Below, piece after piece: positions 1 to 8,210 of a stretch of 41,424 nt of DNA. The notes under the pieces were generated by a model. The model was not told the origin of the DNA. It did no database searches and was given only the letters and a program-made list of their open reading frames with translations. Made by a program: the position numbers and the translations under genes. Every line of letters starts with the position of its first letter. The stretch's first letter is position 1. The stretch lies in contig JAICWX010000043.1 of the NCBI GenBank assembly GCA_025934635.1, forward strand, positions 1-41,424, in the 5' to 3' direction. This stretch comes from Streptosporangiaceae bacterium (lineage in GTDB: Bacteria > Actinomycetota > Actinomycetes > Streptosporangiales > Streptosporangiaceae).

Positions 1-2131
1 CGGGCTGGTAGCTGGGGAAGGTCACCCGGGTGCTGAACCGCGAGGCCAGGCCGGGGTTGCTGCGCAGGAACCTGTCCATGTCGTCCGGGTACCCGGCGAG
101 CACGATCACCAGCCGGTCGCGGTCGTCCTCGGCCCGCTTGAGCAGCGTCTGCACCGCCTCGGCGCCGAACGCGTCGCCGCCGAGGTAGCCCTCGTTGTGC
201 AGCGAGTAGGCCTCGTCGATGAACAGCACGCCGCCCAGGGCGGAGTCGATGAGCTTGTTCGTCTTGATCGCGGTCGAGCCGAGGTGCTCGGCGACCAGGT
301 CGGCCCGGTGCGCCTCCACCACCTCGGGCCGCACCAGCAGGCCCAGCGCGGCGAAGATCCGGCCGAGGATGCGGGCGACCGTGGTCTTGCCGGTGCCCGG
401 CGGCCCGGTGAACACGAAGTGCCGGGCGGGCGGCTGGCTGGTCAGGCCCTGGCGGTCGCGCAGCTTGGCCACCCGCAGCTGGGCGGCGATCGCGCGCACC
501 TGCTCCTTGACCGGCTCCAGGCCGACCAGCTCGTCCAGCTCGGCGATCGCGCCCTCGACGGTGGGGGTGTCCTCGTAGCCGCGCATCCGGCTGGTCAGCT
601 CGGTGTAGGCCTGCTGCAGGTCGGCGCCGCGGATGGTGGTCAGTTCCTCGCGGGTCGGCTCGGCCGTCTCGTTGAGCACCCGCACGTCCCGGGCCTGGCC
701 GGCCTTCTCGAGCAGGCTGCGGACGAACCGGCCGTTGCCCAGCTCGTCGGTCATCCGGCGGCGGGCGACCTCCTCGAGCGTGTGCCACAGCACCGGCTTG
801 GAGTCCGGGTCGAGCTTCTCCCGGCGCCGGTCGAGCGCGGACTCGGCCAGCTGCATCATCTCGGCCGGCGAGTAGCTCGGGAACTTCAGCCGGGTGGCGA
901 ACCGCGACGCCAGGCCGGGGTTGGAGGCCAGGAAGGTCTCCATCTGCTTCTCGTAGCCGGCCAGGATGATGATCAGGTTGTCACGGTTGTCCTCGGCCCG
1001 CTTGAGCAGCGCCTGCACCGCCTCCTGGCCGAACCGGTCGGGCTGCCCGTCGCCCTCGTTGACCAGGCTGTAGGCCTCGTCGATGAACAGCACCCCGCCG
1101 AGCGCGGATTCGACCAGCTCGTTGGTCTTGATCGCGGTCGCGCCGAGGTACTCGCCGACCAGGTCGGCCCGGTGCGCCTCGATCACCTCGGGCGCCTCGA
1201 GCAGGCCGAACGCGTAGAAGATCTTGGCCAGCACCCGGGCCACCGTGGTCTTGCCGGTGCCGGGCGGCCCGAGGAACACGAAGTGCCGCATCGGCCGCTC
1301 GGTGCTGATGCCGGCCACCGTGCGCCGCCGCGCCGCCTCGATGGACGCGGCGATCGACCGGACCTGCTCCTTGACCGGGGCCAGCCCGATCATCGCGTAG
1401 AGCTCGGCCATCGCGTCATCGACCGAGATCTGCGGCCGCGGCCGGGGCGGGGCGGACTGGTCGCGGCCGTGGTCGCCGTAGGGCAGCGCCGCCGCCTGAG
1501 CCCGGACGCCCTGGTTCGGGGGGCCGGGACGGCCGCCGGGCTGGGCCGCCGGGTTGACCCCGGTCCGGGGCGGTCCCCCCGGGCCGTCCGGCCCGGACGG
1601 GCCCGCGGGGGTCACCGGGTTCCGGCCGCCGTACATGCGGTTGTACTGGATGGCCTTGGCCACCCGCCAGCCGAGCACGGCCGCGGCCAGCAGCCACGCG
1701 GCGATCGTGCCGATGAACGGCTGGCCCGAGGCGGCGCTGAAGGCGATGACGCCGGCCGCCGTCGACCAGGCCAGGACCCACGCGACGGTCCGGCAGGGAA
1801 CGAAGGAGCGGGCCAGCAGGCGGGCATGGGCGGCCAGCACGACGGCAAAGGGCAGCAGTATGACGGAGTAGATCCAGGCGCGATCGCCCTTAGCCACGAA
1901 GAAGTAGATGGTCACGGCCCACAGCGCGACCGAGAGCGATGCCCCGACCGTCCGCCGCCCCTGGGTCAGCGCGACGATCGCGTAGACCAGGAACACCTCG
2001 AAGAACGGGATAGCGACGATGGCCACCACGACCTGCAGCCAGATGGGAAGCTGCCGGTAGGAACGCCACACCCGGGTACCCAGGTCCGGCTTATCCGGCG
2101 CGGCGGGCTGGGCCCTATCGTTTGGCAGCAT
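1..2131 (-). CDS. Membrane-anchored double AAA+ ATPase (CbxX/CfxQ, EccA-like), 3' end outside window
   Basis: The protein starts at an ATG at 2131 and runs off the left edge, so about 710 residues are visible and the C-terminus is missing. Residues 1-160 hold several hydrophobic segments, followed by a Pro/Gly-rich linker. Two AAA+ modules of the CbxX/CfxQ (SpoVK/EccA) type follow. Each has a Walker A GPPGTGKTTVAR (genes near 1290-1240 and 420-370), a Walker B-like GGVLFIDEAYSL and a LAGY/LASRF region. The modules are clear duplicates of each other. AAA+ proteins of this class remodel protein complexes; the family includes Rubisco activase CbbX and the ESX chaperone EccA. The membrane-bound N-terminus differs from soluble EccA, so a type VII secretion role is not shown. 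No partner gene is visible on this side. Confidence 0.85.
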   Translation of the reverse strand, partial: MLPNDRAQPAAPDKPDLGTRVWRSYRQLPIWLQVVVAIVAIPFFEVFLVYAIVALTQGRRTVGASLSVALWAVTIYFFVAKGDRAWIYSVILLPFAVVLAAHARLLARSFVPCRTVAWVLAWSTAAGVIAFSAASGQPFIGTIAAWLLAAAVLGWRVAKAIQYNRMYGGRNPVTPAGPSGPDGPGGPPRTGVNPAAQPGGRPGPPNQGVRAQAAALPYGDHGRDQSAPPRPRPQISVDDAMAELYAMIGLAPVKEQVRSIAASIEAARRRTVAGISTERPMRHFVFLGPPGTGKTTVARVLAKIFYAFGLLEAPEVIEAHRADLVGEYLGATAIKTNELVESALGGVLFIDEAYSLVNEGDGQPDRFGQEAVQALLKRAEDNRDNLIIILAGYEKQMETFLASNPGLASRFATRLKFPSYSPAEMMQLAESALDRRREKLDPDSKPVLWHTLEEVARRRMTDELGNGRFVRSLLEKAGQARDVRVLNETAEPTREELTTIRGADLQQAYTELTSRMRGYEDTPTVEGAIAELDELVGLEPVKEQVRAIAAQLRVAKLRDRQGLTSQPPARHFVFTGPPGTGKTTVARILGRIFAALGLLVRPEVVEAHRADLVAEHLGSTAIKTNKLIDSALGGVLFIDEAYSLHNEGYLGGDAFGAEAVQTLLKRAEDDRDRLVIVLAGYPDDMDRFLRSNPGLASRFSTRVTFPSYQP

Positions 2132-2498
2132 CACGCTTCCTTGCCCCTATGTCCCTGCCTCCCTAGAGCCTCGGCCGGACTTTCCGGGTCCCCGCCGACG
2201 GGCCCGGCCGCACAAATCGCCAGGCACATGTTCCCCGCAACCGCTTGCCGGACAGTCGTATGTCCCTGTATAGCGCATGACCAGTACCCGCGACAGCACA
2301 CACGTAGATACTGTCGGTGAGAAATGCCGCGAGATCGTCCTGACCTGGGCCTCCTGGTGAGCGTACGAGCTGGGGATTCCATCATGGACCGTACGGGCCG
2401 CGACCCGTCAAGATAGTCACCATCAATATCTGCGGCCCTGGTCCCCCAGCGGCCCCTTATCTTGCGTCATCGTGCCTGATCTTGCCTGAGGAGGCTGC
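2132..2498. other. Intergenic region, 367 bp
   Basis: This gap separates the divergent ATPase and amidohydrolase genes, so it must hold both promoters. It is less GC-rich than the flanks. A widely spaced inverted repeat GGGCCGC (2395-2401) / GCGGCCC (2432-2438) is present. An 84-codon open frame on the minus strand ends at the ATPase start but has no recognisable domain. I see no RNA gene here. Confidence 0.4.
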
Positions 2499-3740
2499 AT
2501 GCACCGGATCGAGGCCGGACTGCTCATACCCGGGCGCGGCGGTCCCGTTCGCGACGGGGTGGTGGTCCTGGACGGCTCCCGGATCAGCTACGCCGGCCCG
2601 GCCGGGGTGGCGCCGCCGACCCCCGGGGCGACGGTGTCCAGGGTGGCGGCGGTGATGCCGGGGATGTGGGACTGCCACGGCCACCTGATGGGCACCAGGA
2701 CCTTCGACCTGACCCAGCTCCTGAACGACCCCGAGGCGCTGCGGGCCGCCCGGTGCACCAGGGACCTGCGCGCCGCGCTCGACGCCGGGATCACCTCGGT
2801 GCGCGACGTGGGCGGCCTGGGCGTCCACCTCGCCCGCGCCGTCGCCGAGGGGCTGGTCGACGGCCCGGTGATCTACGGCGCGGGCGCGATCCTGAGCACC
2901 ACCGGCGGCCACGGCGACCTGCATTCCGTTCCGCTCGAATGGATCCACGACTACTCCGCCCGGGGCGGCATGACGCGGCTGGCGGACGGGCCCGACGAGT
3001 GCGCCCGGGCCGTCCGCGAGCAGCTCCGGCGGAACGCGAAGGTGATCAAGGTGTGTGCCTCGGGCGGCGTCCTGTCCGAGCTCGACGACCCCATCCACCA
3101 GCAGTTCACCGTTTCGGAATTGCGAGCCATCGTGGAGGTGGCCGGGCTGGCCGAGCGGGCGGTCGCGGCACACTGCCACGGCAAGCCGGGCATCATGGCG
3201 GCCCTGCGGGCCGGCGTCCGGACCATCGAGCACGGCACCTACCTGGACGACGAGTGCTGCGACGCGATGCGCGAGACCGGCGCGATCCTGGTCCCGACCA
3301 GGACGATCATCGAGGACATGCTGGCGTTCCGTGCCGCCGTGCCGCCTTACGCGATGGCCAAGCTCGACGGGATCGCCGACATCCACGCGCAGGCGGTGGC
3401 GCGGGCCTACGAGCACGGCGTCACCATCGCCATGGGCACCGACATCGCCCTGAGCGGCGCCGACCTGCCCAACGCGTGGGGCCAGAACGGCGCCGAGCCC
3501 GGTTACCTGGTCAAGCTGGGCCTGTCGCCGCTCGAGGCGATCGAGGCGGCCACCGCGACCGGGCCGTTCACCCTCGGCCCGCAGGCGCCGCGCAGCGGGC
3601 AGCTTCTCGAGGGCTACGACGCCGACGTGATCACGCTGGACGCCGACCCGGTGGCCGACATCGGCGTGCTGGCCGACCCGGCCCGGATCACCGCCGTCTG
3701 GACCGGCGGCCGCCAGGTGAAGGGGGCTTTCGCCGCGTAG
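2499..3740 (+). CDS. Metal-dependent amidohydrolase (imidazolonepropionase / Xaa-Pro dipeptidase-like)
   Basis: A 413-residue member of the amidohydrolase superfamily (TIM barrel plus small beta domain). The metal-binding HxH is in DCHGHLMG near residue 60. A candidate carbamylated lysine is in KVIKVCASGGV near 185. Further metal ligands are the His in AAHCHGKPG (about 225) and IEHGTYLDDE (about 245), and the catalytic Asp in AMGTDIAL (about 315). The C-terminal beta strands (GYDADVITLDADPV) are typical of cytosolic enzymes that hydrolyse cyclic amides or N-acyl/prolyl dipeptides. The substrate cannot be read from the sequence. The start is well supported by a GAGGAGG ribosome site just upstream of the ATG. 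It lies tail to tail with the acetyltransferase gene. Confidence 0.9.
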   Translation: MHRIEAGLLIPGRGGPVRDGVVVLDGSRISYAGPAGVAPPTPGATVSRVAAVMPGMWDCHGHLMGTRTFDLTQLLNDPEALRAARCTRDLRAALDAGITSVRDVGGLGVHLARAVAEGLVDGPVIYGAGAILSTTGGHGDLHSVPLEWIHDYSARGGMTRLADGPDECARAVREQLRRNAKVIKVCASGGVLSELDDPIHQQFTVSELRAIVEVAGLAERAVAAHCHGKPGIMAALRAGVRTIEHGTYLDDECCDAMRETGAILVPTRTIIEDMLAFRAAVPPYAMAKLDGIADIHAQAVARAYEHGVTIAMGTDIALSGADLPNAWGQNGAEPGYLVKLGLSPLEAIEAATATGPFTLGPQAPRSGQLLEGYDADVITLDADPVADIGVLADPARITAVWTGGRQVKGAFAA

Positions 3741-3756
3741 CTCGCGGACGCGGTGC

Positions 3757-4245
3757 TCAGACCTGCAAGGTGAGGTCGATCTCGTCATGCAGCGGGATGC
3801 CGTAGTCGCCGGTCCGCGGGATCTGCGGCTTCTCCTGCCGGGAACGGTCGACCGCGCCGGGCCGCAGCTCGGCCAGCCGGAACCCGCGGCGCTGGTAGAA
3901 CCGCAGCGCGTCGACGTTGTCGTTGGTGGTGGTGAGGCGGACGTCGTGGCAGCGGAAGTGGCGCGCGGTGCTGGCCGCGGCCTCGATGAGCAGCGTCCCG
4001 ATGCCGGCCCGGCGCTCGATCGCGTTGAGCGTCACGATCTCCAGCGTTTCCCCCATCAGCTGGTAGGTGAGCAGGCCGACGATGCGGCGGGACCGTTCGG
4101 CGATGAACCCGGGCAGCTCGGCCGGGCGCAGCACGGTGCCGTGCACGGCGACCAGTTCGGATCCCCAGAGCTCGGCGACGAGCCAGCCGAGCATCGGGCG
4201 GTCGCTCTCGCTGACCGCTCTGATCCTGACCTCCGGCTCGTTCAC
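3757..4245 (-). CDS. GNAT-family N-acetyltransferase
   Basis: A 162-residue single-domain GNAT protein. The acetyl-CoA pyrophosphate loop is the R-R-A-G-I-G-T run (ERRAGIGTLLIEAA) around residues 77-90. The C-terminal NVDALRFYQRRGFRLAEL motif (about 110-127) is the usual beta6-alpha4 signature. These enzymes transfer acetyl from acetyl-CoA to an amine; the acceptor is unknown here. The gene is monocistronic and faces the amidohydrolase gene with 16 bp between stops. Confidence 0.88.
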   Translation of the reverse strand: MNEPEVRIRAVSESDRPMLGWLVAELWGSELVAVHGTVLRPAELPGFIAERSRRIVGLLTYQLMGETLEIVTLNAIERRAGIGTLLIEAAASTARHFRCHDVRLTTTNDNVDALRFYQRRGFRLAELRPGAVDRSRQEKPQIPRTGDYGIPLHDEIDLTLQV

Positions 4246-4283
4246 CCCGCCATTATGAAGCCATGATCACGTCCGCGCCCGGG

Positions 4284-4340
4284 CGGCTGGTGAGGCGGTC
4301 ATAACGGCGGCTGGTGAGGCGGTTATAACGGCTGCTGGTG
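4284..4340. repeat. 24-bp tandem repeat, about 2.4 copies
   Basis: Units beginning CGGCTGGTGAGGCGGT occur at 4284 and 4308 with the period of 24, followed by a decayed third copy. It fills the short gap between the divergent acetyltransferase and DoxX-like genes, immediately ahead of the DoxX start. Confidence 0.75.
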
Positions 4341-4354
4341 GGCACCTGCGGATA

Positions 4355-4999
4355 ATGACCGTTCTACGAGCTCTCGCCCGGCCCATGCTGGCGGGCATCT
4401 TCATCGTCCAGGGCTATGACACGTTCCGCCATCCCGAAAAGGTGGCGCCGCGAGCCGAGCCGGTGGTCCGCCCGCTGGCCGAGCGGTTCCCGTCGGTCGT
4501 GCCGGCCAAGACCGAGGACGCGGTCCGGCTCAACGGCGCCGTCCAGCTGGCGGCGGGCGCCTGCCTGGCCGCGGGCTGGTTCCCCCGGCTGGCCGCGACC
4601 GTGCTGGCCGGGACGCTGGTCCCCACCACCGCGGCCGGGCACCGGTTCTGGGAGGCCGAGGGGGACGCGGACCGGGCCCAGCAGCGCATCCACTTCCTGA
4701 AGAACCTGTCGATGCTCGGCGGCCTGCTGATCGCGGCGGGCGACACCTCCGGCCAGCCCTCGCTGGCCTGGCGCGCCCGGCACGGCGCCCAGGCGGTAAG
4801 CCGCGAGACCCGGCGCACGGGCCGGACGGTCAGCCGCGAGACCCGGCGCACGGCCCAGGCGGCGGGCCGAGAGACGCGGCGCACGGCCCAGGCCGCCCGG
4901 CGTCAGGCCCAGACGGCCCGCCGGGAGGCCCGGCTGGTCGCCCGGACGGCGAAGGCCTCGGGGAAGGCCGGCCGGCGGGTCGGCCAGCTCACCGGCTAG
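4355..4999 (+). CDS. DoxX-family membrane protein with Arg/Ala-rich tail
   Basis: The first 135 or so residues match the DoxX family: LARPMLAGIFIVQGYDTFRHP at the N-terminus, then hydrophobic helices around VRLNGAVQLAAGACLAAGW, LAATVLAGTLVPTT and KNLSMLGGLLIAAGD. DoxX proteins are small four-helix membrane proteins linked to redox or thiol stress. After residue 140 comes a long basic tail with three 11-residue repeats built on SRETRRTxxAA, followed by more Arg/Ala/Gln/Thr. The tail is helical in character and histone-H1-like in composition; its role is unknown and it could simply reflect expansion of a 33-bp repeat. Confidence 0.82.
   Translation: MTVLRALARPMLAGIFIVQGYDTFRHPEKVAPRAEPVVRPLAERFPSVVPAKTEDAVRLNGAVQLAAGACLAAGWFPRLAATVLAGTLVPTTAAGHRFWEAEGDADRAQQRIHFLKNLSMLGGLLIAAGDTSGQPSLAWRARHGAQAVSRETRRTGRTVSRETRRTAQAAGRETRRTAQAARRQAQTARREARLVARTAKASGKAGRRVGQLTG
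4799..4897 (+). repeat. 33-bp in-frame tandem repeat in the DoxX tail
   Basis: Three copies of a 33-bp unit starting AGCCGCGAGACCCGGCGCAC (4799, 4832, 4865) encode 11-residue repeats of the basic tail. The third copy has diverged. Confidence 0.85.
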
Positions 5000-5010
5000 C
5001 TGACGGCCCG

Positions 5011-5130
5011 GCTGGCCCGGGGCTGGGTCAGGCTGGCCCGGGGCTGGGTCAGGCTGGCCCGGAGGTGAGCTCAGGCTGGCCCGGAGGTGAGCCCAGGCTG
5101 GCCCGAGGGTTAGCCCAGGCTGGCCCGGAG
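5011..5130. repeat. 21-22-bp minisatellite, six units
   Basis: Units starting GCTGGCCCGG occur at 5011, 5032, 5053, 5075, 5097 and 5119. The first three are followed by GGCTGGGTCAG-like and the others by AGGTGAG- or GGTTAG-like sequence. The array spans the gap after the DoxX gene and enters the last codons of the convergent merR gene, whose TAA stop lies inside a unit. Confidence 0.85.
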
Positions 5131-6030
5131 GGCGGCGATGAGCCACTCGAAGGCGGGAACCACCGACGGCGGCACGGGCTGGCCGTTGAGGATGGCCAGC
5201 AGCTGCCAGTACCGTTCCACCCGTGCGTCGGTGAACGTCTCAAGCCGCCCGAGCATGACGGCCCGCTCCGCGGCGGGAGTGCCGGGAGCCACGATCCGGT
5301 CGAGCACCGCGCGGCCCGCGGGGGAACCCGGGTCGGTGCCGTCCGCGACGGCCGGGCCGGCGTGCTGGATGACGTCCTGGTAGCCGGGCTCGGCGGCGTC
5401 GCCCGGGGCTGCGCTCGCCCCGGTGAGGGCCATCGCGCGAGCCCGCCGCTGGAAGTCCTCGTCGGCGACCAGCCCGGCCAGTTCGACCCAGGCGTCGACC
5501 TGTTCGGGCGACGGGTCGTCCGGCAGGTCAGCGGGGAGCTGCCGCATGCCGCGGGCGATGCCCGCCCCCGGCGCGTCCGGGTCCGTGCCCGCGAAGACTC
5601 CGTCCACGAAGTCGTCGATGATCCGCTGCCGCTCCCGGGCGGACAGCTGGGACAGCTTGCTCATGATGAGGGTCTCCTCGATCGTATGGCCGTTTCTGGC
5701 AACCGTGCTGAGCACCGCCCGGCGCAGCCGCAGCGTCCGGAGCTGCACGTCGAGCACGGCGACGTGGGCCGCGGCGACCTCAGCCACCGTGCGGGCCCGG
5801 GACAGCACGGCCTGGATCACGTCCAGCCCGAGCCCCAGCTCGCGCAGGGCCCGGACCAGCTCGAGCCGGCCCGCCGCGCCGGCGTCGTACAGCCGGTAGC
5901 CGCTGCCGGTCCGGCCCGCGGGCGGTACCAGGCCCGCATCGGACCAGAACCGGATCGTCCGGGCGGGCACGCCGGTGCGCCTGGCCAGCTCCCCGATGGT
6001 GAGCAGCTCGGCGTCGGTGTTCATGGCCAT
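5110..6030 (-). CDS. MerR-family transcriptional regulator
   Basis: 306 residues. The N-terminal winged helix reads LLTIGELARRTGVPARTIRFWSD, then GSGYRLYDAGAAGRLELV, the classic MerR DNA-binding pair. A helical dimerisation region follows (LGLGLDVIQAVLSRA). The C-terminal 170 residues are a helical effector domain without obvious metal-binding cysteines, so an organic ligand is more likely than a metal. Met codons at 6030 and 6024 are both possible starts. A MerR-type promoter/operator lies only 9 bp upstream, so the mRNA may be leaderless and 6024 would fit the predicted start site best. Autoregulation is inferred from this. Confidence 0.9.
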   Translation of the reverse strand: MAMNTDAELLTIGELARRTGVPARTIRFWSDAGLVPPAGRTGSGYRLYDAGAAGRLELVRALRELGLGLDVIQAVLSRARTVAEVAAAHVAVLDVQLRTLRLRRAVLSTVARNGHTIEETLIMSKLSQLSARERQRIIDDFVDGVFAGTDPDAPGAGIARGMRQLPADLPDDPSPEQVDAWVELAGLVADEDFQRRARAMALTGASAAPGDAAEPGYQDVIQHAGPAVADGTDPGSPAGRAVLDRIVAPGTPAAERAVMLGRLETFTDARVERYWQLLAILNGQPVPPSVVPAFEWLIAALRASLG

Positions 6031-6038
6031 GACTGTGC

Positions 6039-6063
6039 ACCTTCCAGCGGCTGGAAGGTCAAG
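6039..6063 (-). promoter_or_regulatory. MerR-type promoter with 21-bp palindromic operator
   Basis: ACCTTCCAGC (6039-6048) and GCTGGAAGGT (6050-6059) form a perfect 10-bp inverted repeat about one central base. On the minus strand TTGACC (-35, 6063-6058) overlaps the operator. A weak -10 (CACAGT) follows after the long 19-bp spacer that MerR activators need. Confidence 0.8.
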
Positions 6064-6112
6064 CCGTTTCCGCGTGGTTCCCGGAACCGCCTCTTAGACG
6101 GCCCTTGCTGGC

Positions 6113-6244
6113 CATGATCATGAGACGCCCAGCCTCGGTGCCCCATTCGTCCCTGTGACCCCATCTGCCCCAAGCTAAGGGAGCATGTCCATGATCATGA
6201 AGGATCCGGTACGGGTAGCCGTACTCAAGTCTTCGTGATCATGA
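6113..6244. repeat. Three dispersed CATGATCATGA elements upstream of merR
   Basis: CATGATCATGA occurs at 6113-6123 and 6190-6200, and once with one change (CGTGATCATGA) at 6234-6244. The 6060-6356 gap has no gene. It also contains a small hairpin GTACGG (6209-6214) / CCGTAC (6219-6224). Confidence 0.6.
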
Positions 6245-6356
6245 AAATAGGTCTGGGACGCGCTAATAGAGCGTCTGGTGTTATCAGAGTGCAGTGTGGG
6301 AGGGCACGACCGGGAGAGACACGCAGCCGAGGGTGAAGGCCCCAGGGCGGCCGGGG

Positions 6357-8210
6357 TTAGTCCGGATCGGCGGGAGCCTTATCGGGGCGTGAACCGCGCT
6401 CGGCGGGGACCGAGGCGGAGTGGGCACCGTTTGCGGTGCCGGGGCGGGTGCTGGCGGGGCTGGTGCTGGCGGGGCTGGTGCTGGCGGGGCTGGCGCTGGC
6501 GGGGCTGGCGCTGGCGGGGCGGATGCTGGCGGGGCGGGTGCCGCGGAGGGCGGAGGCCAGGGCGGCTAGGGCCGACAGGACGGCGGCGAAGGCGAACACC
6601 ACGATCAGGCCGTGCTGGAACGGCCCGGAGATCAGGCTGGGGAAGAACTCGCGGCCGGTGAGGGTCTGCCGGGCGGCAGCGGGGAGCGTGGCCAGGGCAC
6701 CGCGGACGGCCAGCAGGTGGCCCAGCGGGTTCACGCCGAGCACCGAGGCGAACAGCGACGAGACCGGTGGCAGGCTGGCGACCTGGTGGGCGACTCCGGC
6801 GGCCACGCCATGCTGGCGCAGGCCGCTGGACAGGGTCTGCGGCAGGCGGCTGGCCAGCCCGGCGATCATGACCGAGAAGAACAGCCCGATGGACAGGGCC
6901 GTGCCCGAGTTCTGGAAGGTCGAGCGCATCCCCGAGGCCGCGCCGCGCTGCCGGGCCGGGACGCTGCCCATGATCGACGAGGAGTTGGGCGAGGCGAACA
7001 TCCCGCTGCCGATCCCGTTCAGCGCGATGAGCAGCGCGAAGGCCGGATAGGGGAAGTTCACGGGCAGCAGCATCAGGCCGACGAAGCTGCCGCCGAAGAC
7101 CGCCAGCCCGGCGGTCGCGATGCCGCGGGAGCCGAACTTGTCGGAAAGGATGCCCGCGACGGGGCCCGAGACCAGGAACCCGGCGGTCAGCGGGAGCAGG
7201 AAGATGCCCGCCCAGAGCGGGGTCTGGCTGTAGTCGTAGCCGTGCAGCGGCAGCCAGATGCCCTGCAGCCAGATGATCAGCATGAACTGCAGGCCGCCGC
7301 GGGCGATGGCCACCGCCAGGCCGGCCAGGTTGCCGGCCGTGAAAGCCTGGATGCGGAACAGGCTGAGCTGGAACATCGGCTCGGCGATCCTGGTCTCCAG
7401 GACGGCGAAGGCGGCCAGCAGGGCCACGCCGCCGATCAGAAGGGCCAGCACCCACGGGTTCGTCCAGCCCATGGTGTGCCCGCCGTAAGGCTGGATGCCG
7501 TAGGTGACGGCGATCAGCACCGCGCTCAGGCCGACGGCGAAGGTGATGTTGCCCCACCAGTCGATGCTGGCCCGGTGCCGCTCGCCGTTGTCACGGAGCC
7601 GCAGGTAGGCCCACAGCGTCCCGTAGACGCCGACCGGCACGTTGACCCAGAACACCCAGCGCCAGTCGATCGCGGACAGCAGGCCGCCCGCGACCAGCCC
7701 GACGAACATGCCCGCCAGGCCGGCGATCTGGTTCGTGCCCAGCGCGAAGCCGCGCTGGCTGGCCGGGAAGGCGTCGGTCAGGATCGCGGCCGAGTTCGCC
7801 ATCAGCATGGAGCCGCCGATGGCCTGGAGCAGCCGCCAGCCGATCAGCCACAGCGCCCCGTGGCCGCCGGTGAACGGGTCGAAGGACAGCAGGATCGAGG
7901 CGATCGTGAAGACGACGAACCCGGCGTTGTAGATCCGGACCCGGCCGAACATGTCGCCCAGCCGCCCGACGGTCACCACCAGCACGGCCTGCACCAGCCG
8001 GTAACCCATGATCATCCACAGCAGGTAGCTGATGTTGCCCGCGGCCAGCGGGTCCAGGTGGATGCCGCGGAAGATGGCCGGCAGCGCGATGATGACGATC
8101 GACCCGTCCAGCGTGGCCATGAACATGGACGCGGTGGTGTTCGCCAGCGCGACCCACTTGTAGCGGTCGTCGTGGCCGGCCTCCCGCGCGTTCTTCGTGG
8201 CGGCCCGCAT
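6357..8210 (-). CDS. MFS drug-efflux transporter (DHA2/EmrB-QacA type)
   Basis: A 617-residue 14-helix major facilitator. Family marks include LDGSIVIIALPAI in helix 1, YLLWMIMGYRLVQAVLVVTVGRLGDMFGR (helix 2 and the A-motif loop), GSMLMANSAAILTDAFP, and the motif-C-like GLVAGGLLSAIDWRWVFWVNVPVG. It should export drugs or metabolites by proton antiport. The last 60 residues are not a membrane segment: they are Ser-Pro-Ala-Ser/Thr repeats encoded by a 15-bp minisatellite, then a polar tail. Its ATG overlaps the stop of the upstream marR gene (TGATG), so the two form an operon with local control by the MarR protein. Confidence 0.92.
   Translation of the reverse strand: MRAATKNAREAGHDDRYKWVALANTTASMFMATLDGSIVIIALPAIFRGIHLDPLAAGNISYLLWMIMGYRLVQAVLVVTVGRLGDMFGRVRIYNAGFVVFTIASILLSFDPFTGGHGALWLIGWRLLQAIGGSMLMANSAAILTDAFPASQRGFALGTNQIAGLAGMFVGLVAGGLLSAIDWRWVFWVNVPVGVYGTLWAYLRLRDNGERHRASIDWWGNITFAVGLSAVLIAVTYGIQPYGGHTMGWTNPWVLALLIGGVALLAAFAVLETRIAEPMFQLSLFRIQAFTAGNLAGLAVAIARGGLQFMLIIWLQGIWLPLHGYDYSQTPLWAGIFLLPLTAGFLVSGPVAGILSDKFGSRGIATAGLAVFGGSFVGLMLLPVNFPYPAFALLIALNGIGSGMFASPNSSSIMGSVPARQRGAASGMRSTFQNSGTALSIGLFFSVMIAGLASRLPQTLSSGLRQHGVAAGVAHQVASLPPVSSLFASVLGVNPLGHLLAVRGALATLPAAARQTLTGREFFPSLISGPFQHGLIVVFAFAAVLSALAALASALRGTRPASIRPASASPASASPASTSPASTSPASTRPGTANGAHSASVPAERGSRPDKAPADPD
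6450..6539 (-). repeat. 15-bp in-frame minisatellite in the MFS C-terminus
   Basis: Six 15-bp units of the form GCTGGCGGGGCTGGT start at 6450, 6465, 6480, 6495, 6510 and 6525. They encode the pentapeptide repeats S-P-A-S-T/A in the cytoplasmic tail. Confidence 0.9.

Noticed and set aside
197..2320. Very long plus-strand open frame of 707 codons
   Set aside because: It is antisense to the double-AAA+ ATPase, whose Walker motifs and membrane helices are unmistakable; long antisense frames are normal in such GC-rich DNA.
2131..2385. 84-codon minus-strand frame ending exactly at the ATPase start
   Set aside because: No ribosome site, no recognisable domain and Arg/Gly-rich random composition; kept only as a note in the intergenic entry.
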